Shown in pieces: positions 1-12,900 of a DNA stretch of 64,000 bases. Numbering within the stretch: the stretch's first letter is position 1; each line of letters starts with the position of its first letter. The translations under genes and the position numbers were made by a program. The DNA is from Dolomedes plantarius (Eukaryota; Arthropoda; Arachnida; Araneae; Dolomedidae): positions 18,693,117 through 18,757,116 of the forward strand of contig OU015501.1 of the NCBI GenBank assembly GCA_907164885.2, written 5' to 3'. The notes beneath the pieces are model-generated. The model did not search any database. It worked only from the letters and a program-made list of their open reading frames with translations, and was not told the DNA's origin.

Positions 1-864
1 AAAGCCAAACGATATTTTAAATGCCATCACAATTCAAAAATAAAAATAAAGCGCCAGACGATAATTTTAATTATGAATTTATCCGAAAATATTTCAGTGT
101 GTGTGTGTGTATGAATGTATGTATGTATGTAATTTTTTGAGTTAAAGATTTACTAAATGGAGTAGTAAATATCGGCATAATTGTTCGTGTTGTCGTTATG
201 TAAGTAAATAACACTTTTTCAGTTGATACACATTAATATTTGTTTAGTAGCAATAAAACTGTTTGACAAAGGTAACTTAACTTAGAAACGTTAAAAATTC
301 CATTTACCATGTTTTAGGTTTTCCTTTTTGAAATGAGAATATCGTGTCAATTTATTGTGTTATGACCCCTGAATCAGCATAAGAATATATGAATACGACT
401 GGGAAAAAATTCTTCCTTTTTCTTAAAATTTGGTAACGCCTATACTCGCCATCATGTCTGCTTATCCCATCTTTAAGGGGTTTCTCTCCCTCGTTCCCTT
501 TTCCGTGGGAAGAAAACTGTGGGACTGAACAGGTGTTTCTATGAGAGGGGGAAAAAAGTTTCAAATTTAAACGTCTGGATGAATCAACAGTATCTGCTGA
601 CGAGTGAATGGAAATTCGTGCCCACAGCTTCTGTTTTGGAACTAAAATAGATCTGATTATCTAATAAAAAATTTTAAGTTATTTTAATACTTATTAGTCT
701 TCCAACTCGCGCATTGTTTCTTAGGATTTCGTAACCTCACACCTGTTAATAAATTTAAAAAAATTTTGAAAAAAATTGTTACGATAAATTTGCCTGTAAT
801 CCGATTCTTTTTCAAGAGGGGAGACTTAAATTTTAAAACTAGCGTATTTTCTTTTATGTTGTTA
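1..864. other. Intergenic or intronic DNA, no gene seen
   Basis: AT-rich sequence with a short TG run near 99-110 followed by GTAT repeats to about 130. I see no coding exon with splice sites. Open frames here show no recognisable protein character. Confidence 0.6.
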
Positions 865-936
865 CTAGCTGAAAACCTGTACTTCGCTACGGAGTACATT
901 CAAATTAAATACAACGGTCAATGTATGCAATTAATG

Positions 937-980
<44 letters not shown>

Positions 981-1655
981 GCAACGACCAATGTATGCAA
1001 TTGATGTAAAAAAAACGAAAAAATATATTTATAAAAAAATCGTAACGGATATTTTTATAGACAAAATAATGTAGAAGAAAATATTCAAATTAAATCTAAT
1101 AGAAAATACTAAAGAATATAGTACAGTTAATACAGTACAGTTTGAGGAACATTTCTTTTACTCTATTTTGATATTTTTTTGGATAATGTCCAATCATATA
1201 CCGTATTAGCAAGAAAATTTTTTTTTTGTCTATTTCGTTGTTATGCACGTGACGCAAAATTAGTTTAAAGTGTCACATAAAGAAAAGAAACCACGTGATC
1301 AGCATTTAATAAATTGAATTCTAAAAATTAATCTTTAAAAATTCACCAAAATCATAAAATGGAGGTAAAGATTCGAAAAAGTTTTCATTTTAAAGGAATT
1401 TTTATGATCTTTCTCGTGATATAAATTTTATAACCCTCGGATTATTATTTTAAATGCAAACTTTAAAGAATGTTACAAAAACAGCTTAAAAATTTAATTA
1501 AAAAAATCTAAGAAGAATTTTTCAAAAATCTCTCTTACTGCACCCCTACATTATAAGAAGAATCGCCATGCAAAATTTCAGCCCTTTAGGTCCAGCGGTT
1601 TGGTCTGTACGTTATATGTCAGTCAGTCAGTTACGGAACTGTTTTATATACTATA
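865..1655 (+). repeat. Repeat family R1, copy 1
   Basis: This copy starts with CTAGCTGAAAACC, continues through CTTCGCTACGGAGTACATTC, contains an internal (TA)n run at about 940-976, and ends with a TTTCAGCCCTTTAGGTCCAG segment followed by GTCAGTCAGTCAG and TTACGGAACTG. The same order of blocks recurs at 11918, 12901 and 13698 on the + strand and on the - strand near 19.1-19.7 kb. A repeat with a TA-rich tail and a CAGTCAGTCAG end resembles the 3' ends of some non-LTR retrotransposons or SINEs derived from them. I see no protein-coding part, so the class is an inference. Confidence 0.8.
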
Positions 1656-1933
1656 CAGATTGACTACATTGCTTATCAAATATTCTAAATTATCTATATT
1701 AAGAAAAATCAGAGGGTTCAAAATATTTTCAAAATTAGTGAGAAAAGATGATACCCACTCCTCACAAAATCCTCAAATGATGAATTAGGGGCAGAATTAG
1801 CACAGAAAGTTGATTTTATTACTTATTTTTTTAGGGTTCCGCGCCCTGCGTAATTTTATGGTGCCTTACCTGTATTTCTGAGCTAATCGTGCTCCACCCT
1901 GATTCAAAACACATATAATTTCATTTCCTTAGA

Positions 1934-2417
1934 CAGGGCCCGATTTAGAAAATTCTTGACTATAGGCACAACTTGGAATGGGGGCCCCCTAAAACTGATG
2001 TGGGCGTAAAATTTCCAAAATTGACACACACAGAAAAAATAATCATGAATAATTGTGAAAGTACCATTTTACAAAGAAGTGGCGATTTCAAGCGTAGAAG
2101 CCTAGAACATTATCAAATAACAAAAAGCAATACAACATATTAACTTTATCATTAAAACACCAATACAATGCAACCAGAAAAGCTTATTAACCCCTTATAT
2201 GCACGATGGCATACATATGATACATATAACTATACATATGATGAACCAATCAATCAAATTTGAAAGGATATATAAAAAAATTGCTATTAAAAAAGGTAAA
2301 ATTAAAAAAAAATTGAATTGGGATTTTTTCTTTTAAAATAAAATTTTTTTGGGGGCCCCCAACATTCGGGGGCCCCTAGGCCCGGGCCTACCGGGCCTAA
2401 TGGAAAATCAGGGCCTG
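1934..2417. mobile_element. Non-autonomous hAT-like element with perfect 8-bp target duplication
   Basis: The element starts CAGGGCCCGATTT and its other end, read inverted, starts CAGGCCCTGATTT (11 of 13 identical). It is flanked by an exact 8-bp direct repeat TCCTTAGA at 1926-1933 and 2418-2425. A CAGGG-type terminus plus an 8-bp target site duplication is the hallmark of the hAT superfamily. At 484 bp it has no transposase. Near the right end it carries runs of G and C that are unlike the surrounding AT-rich DNA. Confidence 0.85.
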
Positions 2418-3253
2418 TCCTTAGATGGTACTTAAAATTAGGGTCATACATTCCATAATGCTTAATACAGGTCAGCAATCTTCGGTACAAAATAAAATCA
2501 AGGATACTTACTTGAATATCAGCGTTCGCTAACAAGTTGATTGTAGAGGATTTTTCGGTCGATTGCACCCAATCTAGGGTTTTTATATCAACCTCTCCTA
2601 GCGAGACGAAATCGCGAGTCGGGAGGATTTGTAAAAAAAAAAATCAAATTTGTTTAAACAAACAACTTGACTCTTGATTCAGATGCCTCAAGTGAAATTT
2701 TTGAAAGCACAATTTTTAGTCATTGTTTAAATAAAAACAAACTCTTGAATAGTGCATTCCTTTCTTCTATATTGGCTTAGAAAACTGTCCCTTGAAAGAA
2801 GCCGCCGTAGGCTTACGATTGTAATCATTCTTTGATTGCTAACATCCAATTACCACAGTCAAAGTTCTTTTTCTCTTGAGAGCGTACAGGTAGATTCATC
2901 TTATATTATAAAAACCACTGCACTCCCTGCTACGTTTTACCGCAGAGGAGGAATTTTGTTGATTGATGTACATGCACATAGCGTATCAACACGCAGAAAT
3001 ATAGTCATGTGAAATTGGATGATGAACTCTATTTTTTTCGAGTTTATGTTGAATAACTGTAAGAATTTCTTCCACTACTAATCTTTTATTGTCAATTTGA
3101 ATTTGAATGCCCAAAGTAGTGACAAACTGTGTTTACGGTGTTTGTGTAATTCTAGTTTTATAGTTACTGTATTATGTACGATAATTGAGTTAATTTTATT
3201 GAGTCTTCATCCGAAGTCTCGAGAAGAGATCGTAAATATAGTAATTCGGAATT
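2418..3253. other. Unassigned flank, possible promoter area
   Basis: No recognisable gene. A GC-richer patch lies near 2575-2630 and a TATA-like string TTATAAAAACC near 2906. Either could be upstream sequence of the candidate exon at 3254, but nothing decisive is visible. Confidence 0.3.
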
Positions 3254-3347
3254 ATGACGTTGCTAGGCGACGAACTATTTATAGGAAGAAGCGGTGACCG
3301 TGAGCTAAGAATGAGAGCTTTCAGGTTTTACAAAGCTGTCAACGAAG
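3254..3347 (+). CDS. Candidate upstream exon of the clarin-like gene
   Basis: An ATG at 3254 opens 31 codons that end exactly at a splice-donor-like GAAG|GTAAAA with one base left over (phase 1). The next certain clarin exon starts in the matching phase, so joining gives ...FYKAVNE-V-QQEMTKNP. The peptide begins MTLLGDELFIGRSGDREL. Clarins have a first transmembrane segment and an extracellular loop before the part seen at 11483. This peptide has no membrane segment, so it could be part of that loop with a start further upstream, an alternative short first exon, or a chance frame. There is a stop in frame shortly before the ATG and no convincing acceptor. The intron would be about 8.1 kb. Confidence 0.3.
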
Positions 3348-4890
3348 GTAAAAATTAACAAGTGCCCTGACCTTTGCATTGGCGTAGAAGCAAACTTTAG
3401 GTAGACAGGTTAGGGCTTTGAATAGGGAAGTAGCTAATGGAAGGTAGTGCAGTGGTGTCAGAGACGTCTGACTTAACCGTTAGATTATTTTGGTAATGAC
3501 AGTTCCAGTAAGAAATAATATGTAATTCAGCGTTTAGTTTTTTTTTTTCGCCTACCCTATAAATGTCAGCTTAAGAAGAGTGATAATAAAGTGTGGTTTG
3601 TTATTTGAGTTAACGGTTTTAATTTCTTTCTACAGAAACTTTGGCAATCCAAAGACATTTAGTTAGGTTAAGTTAAGATTTCTTTACATAATCATACTTT
3701 CAAAAGTCCTTTTAAGCGACAATTGGATAAGCTGAAAGAAATTAAGGGTTAAAGCGTCCAACTCTTAAAAGTTGCTGTATTTGCGTTGAATTTGCAGTAT
3801 CTGCCCCAGTATGATTTTTTTAAAATTAGTACAATATGGATCTGATTAGTAAAATATTTGCCATTATAAGGAGATCATCAACAACATCACCTTCTATTAT
3901 CTACTTAAGTTTGTAGAGTCGAGCTTCCAAAGAGAAGTTAGACAACTGGAATTAGTCAAAGTTTTCTTGCAGTATACACAAATGTTTGTAACTTTTTGAT
4001 TTTGGAACATCAAAAGAAATTCCAAGACTACTATTTTAAAGGTGTTGACGGACATGAAAATATAGAACTGTGCCCTGTAACTTTAAACTTATTCATGTAA
4101 GCATAATTTTTTCCATACATAATGAAAAATAAGAAAACATGATTGATATTATTCTTTTGCAAATCTCATCTTTTATTTGAACTTATTTTGCTTGATTAAA
4201 AAAATATTTGAAGCGGTATAAATGGTATATTATAAGCATTGTTTCGATATAACTGGAATATATATATAAAAAAGTAAGTATTTTTTTCCTTTATGGACAC
4301 GACAGTATAAAAAGCGTTTAAAAGGTATTTCGAATGTTTGTTTTCCAAGATTTTAGCCAATCAGCTTTAAGATAAGCCGCGAGTAACGAGTCGCAGTCAC
4401 GGTTGATTTATTTTCAAAGCTATTTTTAGTGATCCTGTCTGGAGTAGGCTCTATGTAAACTTCCACTCTAATGCAAGCAGTCTTTCTACTTTATGAAAAT
4501 CTAGAAATTCTTGTTATGACCAAAGTTTCGCTGTATCGAATCAGCAGAACGAGAGAAGATTGAGTTAAGTGATGTAGAATGAGAAAGATCGAAATTATTA
4601 CAATTTCTTACAAAACGTAAAGAATAACATTAAAAAAACGCGGGTTGATTTATCTCCTATCCATTACATTTCCTTTTCATTAATAAAATATGAATAATTA
4701 TATATGTTTGCTTAGATTTGATTTATCCCGATATCCACTGCATTTCACTTTTTTTAATAATAATATTGTAGTGTTTCATTAAATAGAGGATGTCTCGCTC
4801 TGAGTTCTTCATGTAACGAAAAATAATTCTTTCTTAAAAGTTACACAATAGGTAGAAAGTCTATGGAAAGCATTTATTTTTACGAAAGGT

Positions 4891-4929
4891 CTTCCTGGCC
4901 TAAAAGTGCATTACTTTTAGGCCAGGAAG
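4891..4929. repeat. Perfect 17-bp inverted repeat (hairpin)
   Basis: CTTCCTGGCCTAAAAGT at 4891-4907 is exactly complementary to ACTTTTAGGCCAGGAAG at 4913-4929, with the 5-base loop GCATT. The stem is GC-richer than its surroundings. It is too short for a typical pre-miRNA and could be the remains of a very small inverted-repeat element. Confidence 0.85.
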
Positions 4930-5210
4930 GTTTTACTTTTACCAATTACTAAATTTCCTGCTTATTTTATTCCTTTCGTCTCTCAAAAGTCAGAATCATG
5001 TGGTAGACGAGAAATTTCACAGACTTACCCGCGTTTTTTAAAAAGAAATTTAAGGGGAATTTAAGGCAGTGGCTGTCGAACACTTCTTTACGTTATACTT
5101 TTTGGTCGTGGCTAAAGATCTAAAACACCCCCAGGATAAAATTTCTCGCGAGTGATAAAAAAATTCTTGTTACTATCTAACAAATTTCTGACGCAGTCTT
5201 GCATTTATTA

Positions 5211-5230
5211 AAATTAGGAATTCCTAATTT
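5211..5230. repeat. Perfect 20-bp palindrome
   Basis: AAATTAGGAATTCCTAATTT reads the same on both strands. It has no obvious gene context. Confidence 0.8.
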
Positions 5231-5378
5231 ATTAGTGTATTCAGTAAATAAATTAAGGGCGAATACCACTAATTTATTGTTTGGATATACGTCTGGCTAG
5301 CATTTGTTCTTTTTATGAAATCTTAATTGCTATAGCGACTGTAGATACTTTGAAAATGAAAAGTAAAACGAGAATAAG

Positions 5379-6317
<939 letters not shown>

Positions 6318-6351
<34 letters not shown>

Positions 6352-6370
6352 ATATGTATGTATACACACA

Positions 6371-6405
<35 letters not shown>

Positions 6406-6412
6406 ATATATA
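6318..6412. repeat. Mixed TA/TG/CA microsatellite
   Basis: TA, then (TG)n near 6330-6350, then (CA)n near 6365-6402, then TA again. It separates the hAT-like element from the Tigger-like element. Confidence 0.9.
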
Positions 6413-6414
6413 TA

Positions 6415-7387
6415 CAGTGATTTCCGCTTATAAGAATCACGTTTGTTATTACTGTTTTTTATTCTTATAAGCGGTTGATTCTTATATCTGAAATTTAGGT
6501 TTTTGGACAGGCACACACACACCTATATATACATATATGAGATAATTTACCATAAAATACTCTTTAATTTACATTATCTTTTATTAAAATTATTTTTTAT
6601 AATTTTAAAAATACATATTAATTTCTAGACTTATATGCAGATACACATAATTATAATAAGAGAAGAAAAGAATCCAATATTTCTTATAACATACCTGCTT
6701 AACAGTTTTAACATTTCAACTACAGGAAGGGAGCAAGTAAAATTTTTCTATGGTAGTCTGACGTAATGGAGTTTTCATGAGGCTGTTTATACCTCTTTCA
6801 ATACCAATAGTCTCAGGCAAAGATTCACCTTCTAGCTTACGTTTCACGGTTTGATAACGTGCTGAATCTACTAATGTTACGTTTGCCTAAGTGATAGTGG
6901 ACACTTCGCCGAAGATTTATGTGTTTCAGCGTCCAGGAAGCCGCAACCAGGATGTGGGAGGTGGGAAAAAAGAGTCCCTGTCTTTGTTTCCCAGTGGAGA
7001 AAAGTGAAATAGGACCCGGATGGGTAGAGATGCCCACGGGTCAAGCTAATAGGACAGTAATGTGCTAAAGCGTTTAAGGGGAAACTATTATGTTATGTCT
7101 AACAAAGAAAGGAACGCATTTTACAACTGTATTCCATCCCATCTTATCACTCTTTCTTTAAAGAACATAAATAAAAAGAACTTTGAGCCTTTTGAGGGTT
7201 TAAGTTGCTTTTTTGGAAAAATGAAAGGAAAGCGAAGAGTGTAAGCTGATTCTTAAAACCGGTGGATTGATTCTTTAAAGCGAAAATTTTAACATGGAAA
7301 TAATACATTTGTTTTTGTTTTTGCGATATTGACTTTTATAAACGGTTGACTCTTATAACCACTGATCACTATAAGCGGTGGTCACTG
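6415..7387 (-). mobile_element. Tigger/pogo-like DNA transposon remnant, copy A
   Basis: The left end is CAGTGATTTCCGCTTATAAG and the right end, inverted, is CAGTGACCACCGCTTATAGT. TA dinucleotides flank both ends, as in the Tc1/mariner-pogo superfamily. A second copy lies at 41462-42410. On the - strand near 6715-6880 both copies keep an open tail reading ARYQT(V/A)KRKLEGES then LRQTTIE and LLPSCS before a stop. A Q-T-(T/S/I)-(I/L) block near the end resembles the C-termini of Tigger-like transposases. The catalytic domain is missing, so the element is non-autonomous. Confidence 0.75.
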
Positions 7388-7394
7388 TATATGT

Positions 7395-8146
<752 letters not shown>

Positions 8147-8155
8147 ACGTCACTT

Positions 8156-8511
8156 GTGGGCACGGTGGCCCGGTTGTCAAGAGCAGCAGGCCAGTGATCT
8201 GAACGTCCTTGGTTCGATGCTAGTCGTGCAAATCCACCGCCGTGTTCACTAATGGTGGCCGGGACACGTAAAATGGGGCGTGACTACAATGTCCTCCAAG
8301 TTCTCAAATTTTCCTCTGGAGGTACGGGGTCAAGTGTTCCGGTCTCATCACTTGACTCGGTTCAAAATTACGGGACCGGTCATTTAGCCAAGTCGGACTC
8401 CGACTCTTGTGGTGCTAATTCAAAACAGGAGCCGCACCTTCATCGCCCATAGCCTTCGGGACTTGATCTGATGTTGCTGTCGGTTAAATGGCATAAGCAA
8501 CAACAACAACA
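8156..8511 (+). mobile_element. tRNA-derived SINE with (CAA)n tail
   Basis: It is flanked by an exact 9-bp target duplication ACGTCACTT at 8147-8155 and 8512-8520. The head has a polymerase III box A-like GTGGCCCGGTTG and a box B-like GGTTCGATGC near 8211-8220. The body is unrelated to tRNA, and the 3' end is (CAA)n, near 8496-8511. Length 356 bp. Intact target duplications suggest a fairly recent insertion. It is an RNA polymerase III-transcribed family that borrows a LINE reverse transcriptase. Confidence 0.88.
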
Positions 8512-8520
8512 ACGTCACTT

Positions 8521-9676
8521 ACGAAGGGTTCGCGACACTTCAGTTACGGATTCAATGGTGTAGATGGCATTCGTAGATAACGCAGATGAATAGGATAGGA
8601 ATGATGCCTACGTTGATAGTTTACGCATTGCGATTCCGAACTTGAAACAAAATCTCAATTCTAATTTTTAGGCAGATTTTATTTGAAGAACATTTATTCA
8701 CGACAATTTAAAAAATTTAAGCCGTGCAACCTAACGCGGTTAGTTTTAAAATACCCGCTATCATTTTAATCCTTATTTATTTGGGAGGTTTATGATAGAT
8801 TTTGAATAAAAGGTAACATCTGTAATAAACCCTTCCTGTTCGTGAAGTAAAAGTTTCGATGGAAATTTAATCTTTCAGCCCAAATGCACCATAATTTCAT
8901 CATTTAATGTTCAAAATACGAACACAATGAGGATATATTTATGAATTAAATGCATTATTAGGTCTGATGTTATAGTCTCATGAAGCTCGGTTAATGAAGC
9001 GTTTCAGAATGCGAGCTCTTATCTTGGTAGTGTCATGAATGTGAATGGTGACAAAGTCGGTGAATGAATGGGGTACCTTGCCCTTAAGTTGATCCTTAAC
9101 TGGTGAAGAGATGATAGATCTGGGATTCGTGATGCCATTACTCTACTTGATTGAGTCAGAGCAATGGAACGTGGAAAATATTCCATAGTGTCCGTAATGT
9201 TTCACTGAATGTGTCTCTTGGAAGACAAGTAGTTACATGAAAATAAGTAAAGGTGTCTTACGTTTAACGCAGTGTGACTGACTTCGAAAAAGCTTGTTCA
9301 ATCTACAAGCTCATGTTCATGCTACTTTTATACACTGACCAAAAACCACACCAGCAGTCTATTATCAAGCTTAGAGTCAAGTTTTACTGTGGATATTGTA
9401 ACGTTCTCCGAGATGCATTTAAATAATGTACTCTGTTTACTAATAACCAAAAATATTATTTCCATGTACTTCTTTAGTCAACAGAAAAATACCTATTCTC
9501 TCTCAAAACGAGAGCTCCCACTCTCAACCGGATTCTTAACAACGGAGAGACTACACTCTCAATCCGATAGCCTCCGAATATACCCCGATCTGTCCGCACC
9601 GGAGTTGCCCTCAGAAAGGGGAAAAAAAACAACAACACTCAGACAGAGTGATATCCACACAGGCTATCTCTGCCTC
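8521..9676. other. Unassigned stretch
   Basis: No supported exon. Moderately AT-rich up to about 9470. From 9480 to 9680 the base composition is richer in G and C, with repeated CTCTCAA(A/C)C-like words (about 9497, 9520 and 9555). A frame at 9389-9724 runs across this segment but shows no known domain. Confidence 0.4.
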
Positions 9677-9848
9677 AGGGCCTGTTCACGTAGAATCCGT
9701 CAGCGTGAACGTTACTCGTATTGAAATATATTTAACCAATTACAAACCTTCAAACGATTAGCCCCAAAATTGTTTAGGTCTGTGAATGGTTAAAAACATA
9801 TCAATACGAGTAACCCTGATGCTAACGAACGCAGTGTGAACAGGCCCT
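9677..9848. mobile_element. Palindromic miniature inverted-repeat element (Harbinger-like ends)
   Basis: The ends are an exact inverted AGGGCCTGTTCAC, and a second exact inverted block ACTCGTATTG lies further in, so the 172-bp unit could fold into one long stem with an AT-rich loop. The 117-bp element at 54033-54149 shares the CCTGTTCAC...GAATCCGTCAGCG end, so this is a family. The flanks TCA/TAA fit the 3-bp targets of PIF/Harbinger-type elements, but class assignment is inference. Confidence 0.75.
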
Positions 9849-10555
9849 AACTCTTTGAGGGTCAGTTCGACTCTCCTTACTCCCACGCTCGAACAACCCG
9901 TGGGGTCAAGGGGTTGGATTTCAGTTGTGTCGAAGGGGGTGGCCAGTAATCTGTTCTATGTAGAGCTCAGAAGAGAGATGGGGAACTCGTGAAGTTACAC
10001 TATTAAGTAGCTCTGTGTTCCTGTTATATTGAGAGACATGGTTTTAAATTTGCGCTTGTGGCCTTATAGTTTTTTCTTGAGCCTACAATAATTTGTGCCC
10101 CCATAATTTCTAAACAATGATAATCTTAACATAGAGAAATAAAAATAGAAGTACAATAAACTTACATATAGTTCTCCTTAATTCACTTTAAAACAATTTT
10201 AAATGCTGCATTGTCGTATTATCTCTTTAAACCCTCTGAATTTCTTTTGTAATCAGTTAACTGGTTCGTCAGCGCCCACGAAACATAAAAATTTTTGCCA
10301 CGTTGTTATTGGTATGTTATTGAAAATTGTTTGACTCTGAATTTAGCGAGTTATACATAATTTCTTTTCCTTTCTTTTTTATTTTAGAATGTTAGCATTT
10401 TCATTTTTTGGAAATTATGGATGTAAAAATGAAAATATTCTCGTATCTAAGTTTGATGGTTTTAGTTCAAAGTAGAAAACTAGCATGAGCATGAACTTGT
10501 CACACTGTTTTGAATGTGCGATACCTTTCTTTATTTTGTTTTAACTACTTTCATT
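9849..10555. other. Unassigned stretch
   Basis: No gene seen. The first 120 bases are GC-richer, like the DNA before the miniature element, which suggests the element landed inside an older repeat. Confidence 0.4.
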
Positions 10556-10559
10556 TTAA

Positions 10560-10756
10560 GCCTTGTGGTACAGCGCGCTGATTTTCGGTGCTGAGGGTGC
10601 TCGGATCGAATCCCAGCTTCGCGCCACGTCAAATGTCCCCGTTTGTGTCGTCCCTTCATAGGGGGTAATGCAGTCCGCCTATATGGGCCCCCCCCATAAT
10701 AAAATGGACAGTTAACTGCGTGTAGTATAGGCCAATGTTTGACGACAGTGCCTCCG

Positions 10757-10818
<62 letters not shown>
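10560..10818 (+). mobile_element. tRNA-derived SINE with poly(A) tail
   Basis: Box A-like TGTGGTACAGCGCGCTG and box B-like GGATCGAATCCC are spaced as in a tRNA head. The body runs to CAGTGCCTCCGCTTT and then to an uninterrupted A run at about 10761-10818. A piece of the same family (ATAATAAAA-TGGACAGTTA) recurs near 62346-62367. The long pure A tail argues for recent insertion. Flanking TCATTTTAA and TCATTTTTAAAA may be an imperfect target duplication. Confidence 0.8.
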
Positions 10819-10820
<2 letters not shown>

Positions 10821-11482
10821 GTCATTTTTAAAAGACGCATTCAAAGAAACTTATGAGACTTGGGGGATATTTTTAACATTTCTTTGGTCTCACTTAATTA
10901 AACAGAGTTGTTGAAGAAGTAGTACGTATCTTTGTTTGTTCAAGCTTCTTTTTTATATAAATAAAGCCGAACTTTAGTTATAAATATTCATAAAAAAATA
11001 TGTGATTACAAGAAATGCGCTAAGTGTTTTATGAAATAACTTGAAATATTTCTGTATCATCAAAGGGTTAAATATAATATTCCCGAAATTTGAAATTTTC
11101 TTGAATTTTAAAAAAAAAATAATGTATTTCTCGAATCTCATAGTTAAAGAAAGAAGTTTTGAATATACTTCTTTTCATAAATGCAGATTTAACCTTAAGG
11201 GATATTATTTACTCTGTTTCTTCAGTCTCATGTTAAAATTCTATCATACACTTTTGGTGTAGTTGTATTTAATTTGTATTCGGGAATTCAATAATTTGAT
11301 ATGAAATCTACTGAACGGTTTTTTACATTCTGAATGTTGACACATATTTCAGCGTAATTATGTCTAATTTTTTTAACAATTGAACATAAATAACAATTGC
11401 CTGCCTGAATGATTAATGCTATTTTGTTTATATGTAATACGTTTCAATTTCCTGAATATTAATGACCTCTTTTCCTTTACAG
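10819..11482. other. Sequence upstream of clarin exon, presumed intron
   Basis: AT-rich with no coding sign until the pyrimidine tract TTTTCCTTTACAG that ends at 11482. Confidence 0.5.
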
Positions 11483-11671
11483 TTCAGCAAGAAATGACAA
11501 AAAACCCTCAGCTTTTTATGTTTAGTTTGTGGTTGCTAACAATCATGTGTCTTGCCCTCGCCATGTTATTTGCCCTAATAAGCGCCGTTTTTGCTGTTAT
11601 AAATACTGTTGTTACACCCGTGGAAGTCATAACAGGTATTGCTGGTCTTTACCTATGGAATGGTATTGGAG
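11483..11671 (+). CDS. Clarin-like protein, internal exon (TM2 and first half of TM3)
   Basis: The exon follows TTTTCCTTTACAG and ends GGAG|GTAAGA. It is 189 nt, phase 1 at both ends. It encodes QQEMTKNPQLFMFSLWLL..., a strongly hydrophobic helix, then VVTPVEVITGIAGLYLWNG. The TP(V/F)E...G..GLYLW pattern matches the third transmembrane region of clarins, where human CLRN1 has a similar PFETLHGPLGLYL block (from memory). Clarins are four-pass membrane proteins of the wider claudin/PMP22-like group, known from hair cells and photoreceptors; the fly homologue is CG1103. The first transmembrane segment is not seen here and must be upstream or outside the window. Confidence 0.85.
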
Positions 11672-11917
11672 GTAAGATGGATTTTTTTTTCTTTCTCTTG
11701 AACTAAAGGTTTTTAATTTTAACTCTTACCTTGGAAAATTGTAAGGGGGTTAAATTTTATTCTTAAGGAGATTAGTGCAAGGGAAAATTTCTTAATGGCG
11801 ACATTATTCTTTTTTCTTTCTTTCTTTTTTACTTTTTAATTTATTTAACCTTTTCCTTACGGGGTGGGATAGCATGTATCACAAGAATACGGATCCAAGA
11901 ATGAATATATGTATATA

Positions 11918-11987
11918 CTAGCTGAAAACCCACACTTCGCTACGGAGTACATTCAAATTAAATACAACGGTCAATGTATGCAATTAA

Positions 11988-12036
<49 letters not shown>

Positions 12037-12176
12037 TGCTAGATTTCTAGAAATACAGGTGCCGGAACGGTAACCTTCCGGGTGGGGGGGGGGGGGGGGG
12101 GGGGTATTCCAAATTATTGATAAAGGGAGGTACATAAAGAGAGGTACCGGAACGCCGTTCCGCCTCAAATCTAGCC

Positions 12177-12246
<70 letters not shown>

Positions 12247-12898
12247 AATACAACGATTTATGTATAAAAAACCAAAAAAATATATTTATAAAAAATCGTA
12301 AGAGGTATTTTTATAGACAAAATAATGTAGAAGAAAATATTCAAATTAAATCTAAAAGGTCATACTAAAGAATATAGTACAGTTAATATAGTACAGTTTG
12401 AAGATCATATCTTTTACTGTATTTTAATATTTTTTTGGATAATGTCCAATCGTCTGCCGCATTAGCAAGAAATTTTTTTTTGTCTATTTAGTTGTTATGC
12501 ACGTGACGATAAATTTATTTAAAGTACTAGAAAAAGAAATCACGTGATCAGAATTTAATAAATTAAATTCTAAGAATTAATCTTTAAAAATTCACCAAAA
12601 ATCAGAAAATGGAGGCAAAGATTCGAAAAAGTTTTCATTTTAAAGGAATTTTTATGATCTTTCCCGTGATATAAATTTTATAACCCTCAAATTATTATTT
12701 TAAATGCAAACTTAAAAAAAAATACAAAAACAGCTTAAAAATTTAATTTTAAAAAACCTAAGAAGAATTTTTCAAAAATCTTTCTTATTGCACCCCTACA
12801 CTATAAGAAGAATCTCCATGCAAAATTTCAGCCCTTTAGGTCCAGCGGTTTAGTCTGTGCGTTGTATGTCAGTCAGTTACGGAACTGTTATATATATA
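11918..12898 (+). repeat. Repeat family R1, copy 2, with nested insertion
   Basis: CTAGCTGAAAACCC head, internal TA array, and a tail with TTTCAGCCCTTTAGGTCCAG and GTCAGTCAG, followed by TATATATATACTAG. The internal TA array is split by a 146-bp inverted-repeat element at 12034-12179. Confidence 0.85.
12034..12179. mobile_element. 146-bp miniature hAT-like element nested in R1
   Basis: Ends are CAGTGCTAGATTT and, inverted, CAGGGCTAGATTT (12 of 13 identical), with further complementarity around CCGGAACG/CGTTCCG. A G homopolymer of about 20 lies in the middle. Flanks are TA repeat, so a target duplication cannot be read. Confidence 0.7.
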
Positions 12899-12900
12899 TA

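Noticed and set aside
8252..8452. + strand 66-codon frame
   Set aside because: It lies inside the tRNA-derived SINE body.
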